A stretch of 64,000 nucleotides of DNA from positions 2,976,001-3,040,000 of the forward strand of contig CM049985.1 in assembly GCA_016630955.3 (NCBI GenBank), given 5' to 3'. Positions within the stretch are counted from its first letter, which is position 1; every line of letters starts with the position of its first letter. Position numbers and translations under genes: made by a program. Source of the DNA: Didymella arachidicola. Taxonomy: Eukaryota > Ascomycota > Dothideomycetes > Pleosporales > Didymellaceae. The notes below the pieces were generated by a model. That model was not told the origin of the DNA and searched no databases. It saw nothing but the letters and a program-made list of their open reading frames with translations. Below, one piece after another: positions 42,001 through 53,024 of the stretch.

Positions 42001-43250
42001 ATCCCCACTCATAGCATGAAGAAGAATCGACAACCTCTTCATGCGTTGTCGGGTCTGCATTGCACGATCTGCAAGTTAGTTTCGAAACACCAGCTATCGA
42101 CTCGCTTGCGTGCAAGGGGAAGCTATATCGCCCATCTTATTCCATCAGATCTCCATTGGCAAATCCTATCCCGGTACTATCCTATGCAGCTTTCAACGGT
42201 ATTCTACGACGCTCTCCACAGGCAACCTGTCGAATTCCAGACAATCTCCAGAGCGGGCTCGTCTTGCACACAGAGACATTGGCTTCGAATCTGTCCGCAT
42301 TGGCCTAACAGCCAGCTCTTGTAGCCATGAACGTCGCATTCGAAACACACTTTACCTCATTAACAGCGTGACATGTCCATCCCCCAACTCTAGCATGGTG
42401 TCGTCAGGATTGCATCGAAGATATTTTCATACCATGGACTCCCATGCCTAACATTGTCTCGCAGGTGTCGCCACGCTCCACGCACCCTCATCTATTCGCT
42501 CCGTGCACCCACACGCTACATGGTGGCTTTCACGAAAGTCGTAATCTTGGCTCTAAAAGGCTGCAGACGGGCTTGGTTTCCCAACGGCTCAACATATGTC
42601 GGAGCGCGCCATATCGGTGTCATGTCATACGAAACATCTGCATCATGTATTGCTTTTGAGATAAGGTGCAGGATGCTGGTCGTTGCCGAAGATCTGGGGC
42701 TGTACTACGGCCTTGAGCACATGCAACATGGTGTGGTACATGATATGGATATAGAGTTACGAGGCATGTTCGGCTTTGAAGACTGCCGGAAGTGCAGGAG
42801 ACTTGGGAAGTCTTCACTCGCCAGATGAACGGGAAGCTCCTGCGCATTCAGTAGTTACTCCATGGGCACATGATTAGTATCTAATTTTTGCCACTGGTGT
42901 ATAGTGTGCCAGGGAGCACTCTTCGTGGCTGGTGCTTTTTGTGAGAATCTGAAACTGCAGAATATGTCGGCTGCAAGGCTCGGTACAAAGTAATATCGTG
43001 GGGTCCAGTCGATGGCAACTCAGGAGCTTACTGTAACTCGAACGGTCCTCGATGAACTACGAATTATAGGGGTTCGTAGCTGGTATCCTCTGCTGCCTGA
43101 GTTTATAGCACATATGAGCCAATACCTTTCAGTGACATTTTTCGACGCCTCGCGCCTGCAGATGTACATTTCTTGGGCCTGGGGATGTTTCTCCTCGTGG
43201 TTCGCGAGTCTAGTGCGCGGAAATAGTTGTATTGTGAAGTGATGCAATTT
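39058..43250. other. Long gene-poor region upstream of MSB2
   Basis: About 4.2 kb. The first 1.1 kb is GC-rich with a run of G near 40069-40081 and is probably the MSB2 promoter and leader. From about 40450 to 41500 it is pyrimidine-rich, as in long 5' leaders, and has a triple CACTTCCAG repeat near 40546-40572. A minus-strand frame at 41879-41685 and another at 42060-41800 look weakly protein-like but are broken. I support no gene here. Confidence 0.45.
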
Positions 43251-45240
43251 CTCGCGATGAGAATAATGCAGTCAATGTCAAGGTATGTTCTCCATATGTT
43301 TGGACGTCACTAGGCAATGAACCATAGGAGCCTCCAGGCGCGGCTTATAAACTAACTCCTAACCAATAAGCTTACCGAGTATCGGTACTTTGTGTGTCCT
43401 TGAAGCCTCCTTCTTTAACCAGATAAGGAATACCTTGGCGAGAAGGTCGTCGATGGTGCAATACATAGGGATTTAAATACTTTCATTCTTAGAGACCTAA
43501 ATCATATGGGCTCAACAAAGGTAAGTAGAGAGCAGAATAGGGAGAAGAGAGAGAAGAGATAATACAAGAGGCATCTGGGATGCTGCAGCATTACTATCAC
43601 AAGGCAGATCCTCAAAGCTTCCAAGTAACTGTAAAGGTCTAGGGAAAGAGTTGCGTATATCAAACCGCCTACCTAGCCTCTATATAAGCCCACCTCTTCT
43701 CTGCCTCATTCCATTACGTTATAGCGATGCGAAGGTACCAGAAGAAGGGTTCTAAAGATGTGCAAACCACAATACGTCTTCTCGAGCAGCTACACTGAAG
43801 GCCATCAGGGAGGTAACAACTACCGTCGGACCATCTTCCTACTCCATCTGATCCATAAAGTCACAGCGAACGCCTACTAGCTCGAGTGGATAACAAAGTA
43901 AGAGGAGGGAAAGTAAAGGCTTCATCTTGGTGTAGATGGAGTGTTAATCTATTCTGAAGGACACGAAACTTACAACAGGTGATATGCAATTCTGAGATAG
44001 ACGGGACAGAGACCGTGGAACAGAGACCGTGGAACAGCGACTGATGCGTCTTGGTTTTGGAGGTAGTCAATCTCCCAGGGACACAGGGAATGTGGAGTTC
44101 AACACGATATGCCCCTAAGGGGATTGAACTTTCAGGAGGACACATGACCTTACCATAGGTATGCTGAGCCTGTTTTAACGTGAAATGGAAGCTTCCGGTT
44201 GGCGGAGACCGGTGCTTTGAACGATAAGCAGGCGAAGACGGAGATCATATGTCGCTGGGGTATATCTTCCAAACAACCCATAGGCTGATCGAATGACTGT
44301 TTTTACCCAGGGTCATGAGTAACGTAATCTTGGATCTTCGAACTGTGGTTTGGCGGAGGAACAGGGCCATGGCAAGGAAATAGGCTGCTCTTATTTGACC
44401 CTGGAGGGCTTGTAAGAGCGGAGAGACATGATACATCTGCTAATTTATTTCGAGGGAGAGGTGCAGGCGATATGGAAGCCCCAAAGGAGGTTAGATTGGC
44501 GGGACGTTCTATATCCTGAGTGAGGCACAGTGCTCATCATAGAGAGAAATGATTTCGGTTGGCAAAGCATGATGACAGGCGTTGCCACTTTTGAGTCCCA
44601 CGAGAAATGCTGTAAGGGTCGAGTAAACACGATCATGAAGCCATAGAAATGCCGATGTTGGACAGAGACGGGGAGCAGAGCAACGAACACGACCCGTGAT
44701 GTTGCTGGATTGTGAATTTGAGACGCGGGGTGCTTCTTGACAGAGAAACAGGAACAAAAGGCCATGTTCAACATGTCCATTGCATACGTGACTGGCGGGG
44801 TTTCTGGGATAGTACAATGTCGTTCTGGAAGGCCGGCTAGAAGAGGCTCCTGCTGTGAATATCGTCAATCTTCGATCAGAGATACTTGAGGAGACAGGCA
44901 TCAAGCCCCATGTCTTTCGCTCTTAATAAGCGGAGTTGGGGATGACGGTACAGAAGGTCGTTGGTGCCTGGCCAGCTCATATAAATGATAGTTCCCGCAT
45001 CCGCACGAGGGCTGTGAAGAGGCTGGAGGTACTCAATTGTCTGTCAGCGTTGGTGGACGCGACAAATGATTGTTGATTATGTTGGCAGGTGTTAAAGTCT
45101 GCCAACTTTCATCTGCTAACTTAATGAAGTCAGATGAATGGTATCTACCCAAAACTCCATGCTATGTCAAATGCAGATCAGCTCCCCAAGCTCCTTGTAA
45201 TGCAATCCCATCTAAGTTTCCTCCTCTGTTTCTTGCCCGT
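43250..45240. other. AT-richer region, possible decayed mobile element
   Basis: About 2 kb before the cystathionine beta-synthase stop. Near 43430-43720 the sequence turns AT-rich with a TATATAAG box (about 43680) and purine runs (GGGAGAAGAGAGAGAAGAG), features often seen in fungal long terminal repeats; no paired repeat or protein remnant was found. A 14-bp unit CAGAGACCGTGGAA is tandemly duplicated at 44007-44034. Open frames near 44245-44904 are unsupported. Confidence 0.4.
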
Positions 45241-46883
45241 CTAGTGACCGTTGGTGCCCTTCTGAGTAACCATCCAGGTGAGCAGGTCAACCTTGGTGAC
45301 GACAGCGGCGGCGCGGGTCTCGCCGTCAACCTTCTCCGTGACGATAGCGGCCGAGTTCCACTCGAAGAACTTGTTGAGGTCGCTGAGCTTAGTGTCGCGT
45401 GTGATCTCGACGAACTCCCTCCTGCTGCCGATCTTGGTGCCCTCGCCATTGATCTGCAGCCTGCCGAGGTCCTTGACGACTTCGTTGAGCTTGCGGAAAT
45501 CGAACATAACGTCCTCAACCTTTGATTTCGGTGTCGCACGACCAGACGCAATGTATGAAAGCAGGTTGCCGAGTGTGACGAGACCAACGAGTCTCTGCTT
45601 GCCGGCACTGGTGTATACAGAGACAGGAAGCTGATCGAAGCCCTTCTCACGCATTGTCTCGATGGCTTCGCTGCAGGGCGACGTCGCAGGAACGGTCGTG
45701 ACGGGCCTAAGGCGCAGCGAGGCGATCGTGGCGCCGTGGAAGGTATCGTTCTTGTTGTTCTTGCTGAGCGAGAGGCGGCGGGTGACATTTGCGGCCTCGG
45801 GGGTGTCAGGCGGGGTGTCAGGAAGAAGGTCGTTGGCGGCGAGCCAGTCGTCATCAACGAACTATTACATGTTAGCAGAAGAGACTTCGCAGGAGGAGAA
45901 TTGTTACAAACCTTGCTCAGGTAGCTCCTGATGCTATCAGGCAGAATGACGACTACGACATCGTCCTTGCCCAGGCCGAGCTCCTTGATGGCCCTAACGG
46001 CGGCATCCATAGCGCTGCCGGAGGAACCACCGCAAAGGATGCCCTCCTCAGAGATCAACCTTCTTGCGTACTGGAAAGCTGTGCGATCATCGGTCTTGTA
46101 CCACTTGTCGACAATCTTCTGCTCAAGAACATCGGGAATGAAGTCGTAACCAATACCCTCAACCTTATAAGCCTCGTTGACACGGTCGTTGTTGAGCGTC
46201 TCGGGTAGAGCAAGGATGCTGCCCTGAGGGTCGGCGGCAATGATCTTGACGTCCTTGTTGTGCTTCTTCAGACCTCTCGCAAGACCTGTGATAGTACCAC
46301 CAGTACCAGCGCCAGCGACGAGCGCTGTGACCTTGCCCTGTGTTTGCTCCCAGACCTCTTCAGCAGTGCCGAACTCGTGGGCCAATGGGTTGTTCTCGTT
46401 CGAGTACTGGTCGAGGATGTGGGCGTTCGGCAGTTCCTTGACGAGCTTCCTGGCAACACCAATGTGGCTCTCGGGGCTGTCCCAAGCGGCGCTGGTAGGT
46501 GTACGAATAATCTCAGCACCGAGCGCCTTCAGAACAGCGACCTTCTCAGGGCTCATCTTCTCGGGCAGAGTGATGATGGTCTTGTAGCCCTTGACGGCGG
46601 CCACAAGGGCCAGACCGATACCAGTGTTGCCAGAGGTGGGCTCGATCAGGGTGTCTCCAGGCTTTATGCGTCCTGACTTCTCGGCGGCCTCGATCATGCG
46701 CAGCGCAATACGATCCTTGACGGAGCCACCAGCGTTGAAGGCTTCGACCTTAACATAGACAGTGGCCTCGATGCCCAGCGACTGAGGAATTTTGTTCAGG
46801 CGAACAAGCGGTGTATTGCCAATCTGCTGGGTGATGTTGTCCATCACGACTGGCGGGATCGCAGGGCGCGTTGTTGTAGACAT
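45241..46883 (-). CDS. CYS4: Cystathionine beta-synthase
   Basis: 530-aa PLP enzyme joining homocysteine and serine to cystathionine in transsulfuration. Exons 46883-45912 and 45861-45241, phase 0 at YLSK|FVDDDWLA; the 50-nt intron uses GTTTGT, a less common donor. The catalytic domain shows GGSVKDRIA with the PLP Lys, EPTSGNTGIG, and GAGTGGT; the cofactor-binding Ser pocket GILCGGSSGSA is intact. There is no N-terminal haem domain, as in yeast. The C-terminal 200 residues hold two CBS repeats (LVGLVTLGNLLSYI and LNKFFEWNSAAIV). Reading through the intron would give a frame that loses the CBS repeats. Confidence 0.95.
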
Positions 46884-48573
46884 GATGGCGTTCTTCTATG
46901 TGCAGAGGGTAAAAGAGAGTGTTGTAGGTCCAAAACAATCGCGAGATGGACAGAAGATGGTGTGAAGAACAAGGAGGAGTCTCGCCACAGGTAAAAAATC
47001 ACGATGTCGTGATCTTTACGCGGTTGTCGCAAAGAAAATGCTCGTCAGTTAGGTAAACCGATACTATGCGCCCCACCATGGCTCCGCTGTTGAGCCGCGG
47101 CTACCTTGTGAAATCAGCCCTATGGAGACGGCCCGCGGCGCTTCTCACCACCACCACTCCTGTCGTGGTTTTGTCAAGCACAGAAACCTTTCTCACGCGT
47201 GGGCGACATGTACATCTTGTCTGTGTCTTCGGACGATGCAGCTGTATCACCTGGGTGTCTCGGTGTGTCCTCCAGCCTGCTACGTAAAATTTGGTACTCC
47301 GAACACACCGAACTCGCCGAAAGTTCACAATTAACAGCCCTGCCCTCAACCACGACCCCATACGTCCTGAGCCTATGTATGTAGCGTCTGCCACTGCCAA
47401 GCCGGGAATCCGAATCCCTGCTGTATGAAGACGCTCTGTCCAGCATCTTCTCAGTATCATTGAGGTTTTTGCGCGGACGAAGTCATCACAGGGCGGCTGC
47501 ACTTTGCGCAGGTCCGCCCAGCACTTGTAAGAGTTGAGGTCGACGGACGCTTCTAAGATCAGTCAGACAGGCTTTATGGCGGCTATGGCTGCTTGCACTG
47601 CATCCTTTCTATGTTTTGGGTGTCAGATGATGGCTCCCTCAACAACTGCGAACGAATGTGGTCCAATATCAGCGCTTGAACTGGAAAGCAAAGTTGTAGC
47701 ATAGTTTTCGTGTCAGAGCAGCTTTGCCAGTCGCTGCTGCGCCTGCTTTTGGTCCATAGAGCTTCTACCACCCAGTCACTGATTCAACTAAGCTCCTACA
47801 GCCACTCAGAGGCCCTACTTTAGCATGAGGTTCACCTTCAAACTTGGTTTACTGGCGTGAGATGGGGTGAGCATTTTCCAGGAGCACATCTAGCGTATCA
47901 AAGCCTTCTGCGAAATGCTGGAACATAGATTAAGAATTCCGTTGAGACATTATCGATTAGGAGCGCAGAGAGCTGGTTTAGCTCGCAGGATTGTGAGGCA
48001 CATGGGAAGTGGCAGATGCGAGTGTGGAGACTCAGTGACAGCAGTAGATATAGAAAAGTGCCCGTGGAAAACGCTTGTTTAAAAGAAGCACCTACGAAGG
48101 ACGCGTACCCGATTTGAATCAACGCGTGACCATCTTGAACTCTTTGCGATTGCTTTAATAGGGTGATGATAGACCAAGGCCATGTGCAATCAGCACAATG
48201 AGCATGGTTCCACGAACGAAGCGTCATTGTTGCTGGGACAAAGGATGTTGAGAGCATGAGCGCTGCGTCTGTGAATCATGTTTCCTGACTGCTGCGCGCG
48301 TATCCTAGATTCCTCACGAGGAAATTGCATGAGCGCCGTTGGTGGCAGTTTTTCAATTTTCGAAGCGTGTTCTGCATTTTCTAGACCACCAATTGGGCAT
48401 GCCACTACAATCTGCAATTCTATGTAACCAGTTCAGCGCACGATCTAGTCCGCCTCTGTAAAGGAAAGAGTCGCAAGTAGCTCCGGGAATATGCATTGAT
48501 AGTTTGACTTTTGGAAGCGCAGAATGTAGTCCGAAAGGGGCACTGCTCCAAGCTCGAGATTACTGTCACAGTC
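46884..48573. other. Intergenic region
   Basis: 1.69 kb: promoter of cystathionine beta-synthase and 3' side of the carboxylesterase gene. Only short open frames; nothing recognised. Confidence 0.5.
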
Positions 48574-50622
48574 CTACGTATCGTAGTAGTTCAGTGGTAA
48601 TCCAAGCGCCTCACATTGCGGCACCTCTCTCCATCCCTCGTTCTTAGTCTGCACATTCAGCACTCTCAAACTCTTCTCGCCATCCTTGCCACTGACTGGT
48701 GTCCACTTGCCGGCTGCCTTGATAATCCTTGTGGTATTCGTGAACCCCCTAGCTTCCAAAAACTTCAAATCCGGTACCGGGTCTCCCGTCCTCGCAAATG
48801 CCGTCCAAGTATCCAATACATACTGGCTGAACGGGATATCATTTTGATCCCTTAATCGCGCGCCCTCTCTGACCAGGGTACCAAAGATATAATAGAGCTC
48901 TCCAGAGTGGCACTTGTAGTACGGCAAGTTCGGATCTCCATACGGATACTCAGCGGTGACCGGGGCTTCACAAGCGGGTGGATTGGGGCTGTACGACAGC
49001 AGCTGGTATGAGCGGTCGAATTCGTAAGCGTAAACATTTTTGAAGATGGCATTCTTTGCTGCGGTGACTTCAGTCGATTCGCCGAGGCAGCGGAACAGGC
49101 CGTCTGTTGCGATGCGGGACGTGAGGTTGAAAATGGCGAGAGTGGCGTTCGAGTTTGCTGGAAGGGGAAAGAGGAAGGGGTCTAGAGTTGAAGAGAGCGG
49201 AAAGGACTGCGCGAGCAGTTCGGCAGTGAGGTTAGTGGTCTTGGGGTAGCTGACGAAGGGAGAGCCGTCGTCGTGCATGGTGCCTGAGAGGAGAGTGACA
49301 TTGAGCTTGGGTGCTGATGGGCCGAGTGGGAGGCCGGATGATGTCAAGAATGAGCCGTCGATGACTGGGTAGGTTGCTACGGTGCCTGACGTAAGGTTGG
49401 TAGCAGGCACAGCTCTTAGACAGGCGACCAGGGCGTCGCCGCTGGTGGAGCTACAACCTATCTCGTTCAGCAGCGACTTGGTTCGATTAGTGGCTTCAGT
49501 GATCGTCAGGTACTTGGCGAATGTTGAAGCATAGTTCAAACCCTGGGGTGTCGACTGTGGAATCGCTGCTATGAATTTGCCACGAGCTTTTGGTGAAGCA
49601 ATCAGTGCTCGCACAGAGGCTGCGCCAGCGCTCTGACCAAAAATAGTGATCTTGTCCTTATCACCGCCGAACGCTCCTATGTTCGCGTGCAGCCAGTCGA
49701 GCGCAATTTTCTGGTCTTTCAATCCATAATTACCAGTAAGCGATGTGTTGTCTAGAGCCAGGAATCCAAGATTGCCGAGTCGGTAATTGATAGTCACCAG
49801 TACCACGTCGCCACGAGATGCGATTGCACCACCATCGAAGGTTGTGTCGCTCGCAGTACCGCTAGAGAAGCCGCCACCATATATCCAAAGCATGACTGGC
49901 TTCTTTCTCGTATTCGAACCTTTGCCGTTAGGTATAGTTGGCGTCCAGATGTTCAAGGATAGGCAATCCTCACTGCAAGGTGTTTTCTCGGAGATGCAGC
50001 TTCCTTGAATGCATTGCGGACCGTACGAGAGAGCTGAGATATTCGAGCCAGTGGGTACCAGATAGGTGGAGTCTGAGAATCGACTGGGTATCGTAGCATA
50101 CTTGATGCCCAGAAAACGGAACGAATAGTTGTCTCGGTAGCCCACAATTGTGGCATTCTCCGTTAAGACTGATGACTGCCATTTGATACTGTTGTCGGCC
50201 GATGTCGGTGAACTAAGTGGTGCCGTGTTGCTACAGAGTACTGGCAGCGGTGTATCACAAGGCAGCTGCTGTTTGCGCCCTTTTGGGCTAACTGCGTTGC
50301 ATTTGGCTCCTACAGTGCTTGCCACCCAATACAGGTTCTGCCCAAGTCTTTGACTATCGTATTCTAAGTACCTGAGAAAATCGAGGCCTTGCGAGAATCG
50401 ATCCAAAGACCACAGAGACTCGCCCAGCGCTGCACAGCTCGTTGCTGCGGCCGAGTAGGACTGGGGTTCATCTATGACGATGGTAGATTCGAGTCTTTGG
50501 CTGCCGTTGCCGTAAAGGTCATTGTGAGTAAGTATCGTTAGCGAGTCGTGTGGAGGCGGACTGAGGGCATAGGCTGAGACAAGAGATCCAAGGAATAGTG
50601 AGGCTGCGATGAGGGCTGCCAT
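48574..50622 (-). CDS. Secreted type-B carboxylesterase/lipase
   Basis: 682 aa from the chosen start at 50622, where a signal peptide follows directly (MAALIAASLFLGSLVSAYAL). An in-frame ATG at 50724 would add 34 residues without a signal and is less likely. After the signal comes an extra domain of about 130 residues with Cys pairs (ATSCAALGESLW, LPCDTPLPVLC), then the alpha/beta-hydrolase: YGGGF oxyanion loop, GNYGLKDQKIALDW, nucleophile FGQSAGAAS and a His near CHSGELYYIF. The nucleophile motif is GQSAG where most members have GESAG. Many N-glycosylation sequons (NAT, NYS, NIS, NLT) fit secretion. Substrate unknown. Confidence 0.9.
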   Translation of the reverse strand: MAALIAASLFLGSLVSAYALSPPPHDSLTILTHNDLYGNGSQRLESTIVIDEPQSYSAAATSCAALGESLWSLDRFSQGLDFLRYLEYDSQRLGQNLYWVASTVGAKCNAVSPKGRKQQLPCDTPLPVLCSNTAPLSSPTSADNSIKWQSSVLTENATIVGYRDNYSFRFLGIKYATIPSRFSDSTYLVPTGSNISALSYGPQCIQGSCISEKTPCSEDCLSLNIWTPTIPNGKGSNTRKKPVMLWIYGGGFSSGTASDTTFDGGAIASRGDVVLVTINYRLGNLGFLALDNTSLTGNYGLKDQKIALDWLHANIGAFGGDKDKITIFGQSAGAASVRALIASPKARGKFIAAIPQSTPQGLNYASTFAKYLTITEATNRTKSLLNEIGCSSTSGDALVACLRAVPATNLTSGTVATYPVIDGSFLTSSGLPLGPSAPKLNVTLLSGTMHDDGSPFVSYPKTTNLTAELLAQSFPLSSTLDPFLFPLPANSNATLAIFNLTSRIATDGLFRCLGESTEVTAAKNAIFKNVYAYEFDRSYQLLSYSPNPPACEAPVTAEYPYGDPNLPYYKCHSGELYYIFGTLVREGARLRDQNDIPFSQYVLDTWTAFARTGDPVPDLKFLEARGFTNTTRIIKAAGKWTPVSGKDGEKSLRVLNVQTKNEGWREVPQCEALGLPLNYYDT

Positions 50623-53024
50623 ACTGATACAGTGCAGCGGGCTGAAGTACCCGGTGTGGTTGAAGACATCTTGCGATTGAGCATGTATTCTTTTGTATTC
50701 AGGATTAACCCAAGACCCATGCACCTAATTGATTTTAATATGCTTGGGCGATGCGGAGTAGCGGAGGAGTGGAGCAGTGATGTGCTGAGCTCATTCGTGG
50801 ATATACTGTCGTTCCTGGGCTACGGCTGCTTTGCGGGTTCTCTACGGTAGAACTCAGGGGTAGACAGGATGCGATGCCGAACTTGGCGCGGAGCGCACTG
50901 TGCGAGTCAAAGGTGCTTCGGTGGAGAGGATGCGGCGCACGGTGAGGTGGTTGTTTACTGTGGTGCCCGAAGTATATACTATGGTACCCGGGGAATATGT
51001 TGTGAGTGGGTCTGGCACAGCCGGATATCCTTGGTCACAGAATTACATCAGATGCAGCCTGCTTCAAGACATAATACACCGCTTACAGCTTGCAATCTGC
51101 CTATATGACAGCCTTTAGTACCAGAAGAATGTAAAAAACGCGTCAGATCTGTGCCTGAGACATTGAAAAATACGACCCAACGCTCCTATAATCGTCTCCA
51201 TTCACAATATATGCCCCGATTACCGCAACTTACCAGTATGTCTGAGCGGATGGCCGCTGCGAACACAGCCCCAAACGCTGCGCGGTCTACCGTAGAATCT
51301 CGTTCAAGTGGGAATTAGCTAGCAGGGACTAGAAAGACGCTGAGTGGCTATCAGACAACTAAAGCGGGCCCTCTTGCCCTCAAAAAGCTAGCCTTCTTCT
51401 TCTTCAAGCACTAGCTAATTCCCACTTGAACGAAGTTTTATGGTACTGCGTAGGCAAAGGAACGTATCTGGGGAATCGATCTCCATAGCAATTCATCGGT
51501 GCACTGGCCATGTGACACAGCCGCAGACTGTTGCCTTGGTGCGACGTGAGCGACGCGAGCTGGCAGCCCCTGAGCTGCTGTTTGTTTCGCCTACAGGCAA
51601 AGATAAACAACATGCAGAAGAACGGCTGGAGGGGAGACAGTCGCGTCGCTCACCAGCGCTGAGCTTCCGTCATACATGGTGGCCAGCTGCAGAACGACCG
51701 TAGCCTGGGTGGGTCGCTCCGAAACGCCGTAGTTGTGAACGTCATTGTGAATTTGCAACAACGGTTTCGAGGATAGCGGGGGCTCTTGCCGCTCTTACAC
51801 CCTTATCACCAATTGCCCAGCGCTGCTGCCTTGCCTTCCGGACTGGCCCTTCGCTCTCCTCTCACGTTGACAACCAACAGCATCGGAATGGGACGGTGCA
51901 AATAGGATGACAGTAGAGCTCGACATTCCTCATCGCGAAAGCGCGTTGTTTTCATGCCTTCGATGACGACGAACCTGATCTTCTTGCGAAGCCGGACGCG
52001 CACCCGAAACCATCCCGCCATGCCGGATAACAGCTAGCTCCGCTGCAATCTTTGTGCCCAGTGCGTCTACGGCGCCCTCATTCGCTGGCTTCACAAAGCA
52101 GGCAGCGTGGCCCTGGCAAGCCCTTCGTCTCATCACACACGCAGCTCATCGAGGAATCCTGAGTCTGCTGTTGCACCTCCTCATCTCATCGCCGCCAGTC
52201 TCTCGTCCCTCACTGCTGGGCTGGGTCAGCGAGCGATCATGGCATCTCGGCACCGCTGCACAAGCGCTGAGCCGCTGCAGCACTTCATGCAGGCCGTGGA
52301 GACGCACCCGTAACCTTGATTCCCGCTTACATGACCCCCCCTCTGGTAGCGTCTCTTAACGTTACCAAAATGTTCTCCCAAGGCAAGACTGCACCGTGGT
52401 GCACGGTCCTTCACACTAAGCTCGATCTGATTCGTTCCTTCTTTCGCACCCATCTCCTCTCTCTCGGTTCTGCCTCTCTCGACTGACTCCAAAGACACAC
52501 GTCCCGTCGTCGCACACACGCCCACGCCATCCTTACGCCTGCTCTGAGCTACTGACCGCATAGCGCACGCCTTGCCGACACAGCCGCCTTGTGCTCTCGC
52601 GCGCCCTGCCTTTGGAGACGGCCCCCTCAGCTAGAGACCACGAGCCGCCGCACTTCGATTCTCGCCTCCCCATCAGCGCATCGCACGCACACGGCTGTCG
52701 ACGAGCTTAATATTATTCTCACATGCCAGTTGGCGGCTAGCGCACGCTCACCGTCACCGTAGTGCCTGTCGACGCCGTCGCCCACAACTGCGCTCGCTGC
52801 ATCCGGACACGGCAGCCTCCACTCCTTGGCTTCACTCGCCCAGCAGCTGCCAGTACGCTCGAGTAATCGTCACGCTCACCGTTACGAGTCGTTCGGTCGT
52901 TAGAATCTGCTCTTATCTGCCCAGCCCGTCCAGTGAACGCGTTGGGCGTCATGCGATCTAACGCAGCCAGAGCCTGAGCCAGCCACCACACATTCCCAGT
53001 CAACCTCTGCGTGTCTACCAGAGG
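50623..53024. other. Intergenic region upstream of carboxylesterase and SET3
   Basis: 2.4 kb between two divergent genes. It holds a MITE-like palindrome (51301-51432). The stretch from about 51800 to 53024 is C/T-rich on the plus strand, like the leader of the SET3-type gene. A 274-codon minus-strand frame (53561-52737) overlaps the SET3 start and has no domain. Confidence 0.5.
51301..51432. mobile_element. MITE-like 132-bp palindromic element
   Basis: Perfect 22-bp terminal inverted repeats at 51301-51322 and 51411-51432, beginning CGTTCAAGTGGGAATTAGC at the left; one further base (T51300/A51433) also pairs. The 88-bp interior is not palindromic overall and codes for nothing. Length and structure fit a miniature inverted-repeat transposable element, although no clear target duplication could be picked out at its edges. 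Confidence 0.7.

Noticed and set aside
42454..42828. 124-codon plus-strand frame
   Set aside because: No recognisable domain, and no splice structure extends it.
47066..47287. 73-codon frame upstream of cystathionine beta-synthase
   Set aside because: Short, with no homologous feature; might be a leader-region open frame but nothing supports it.
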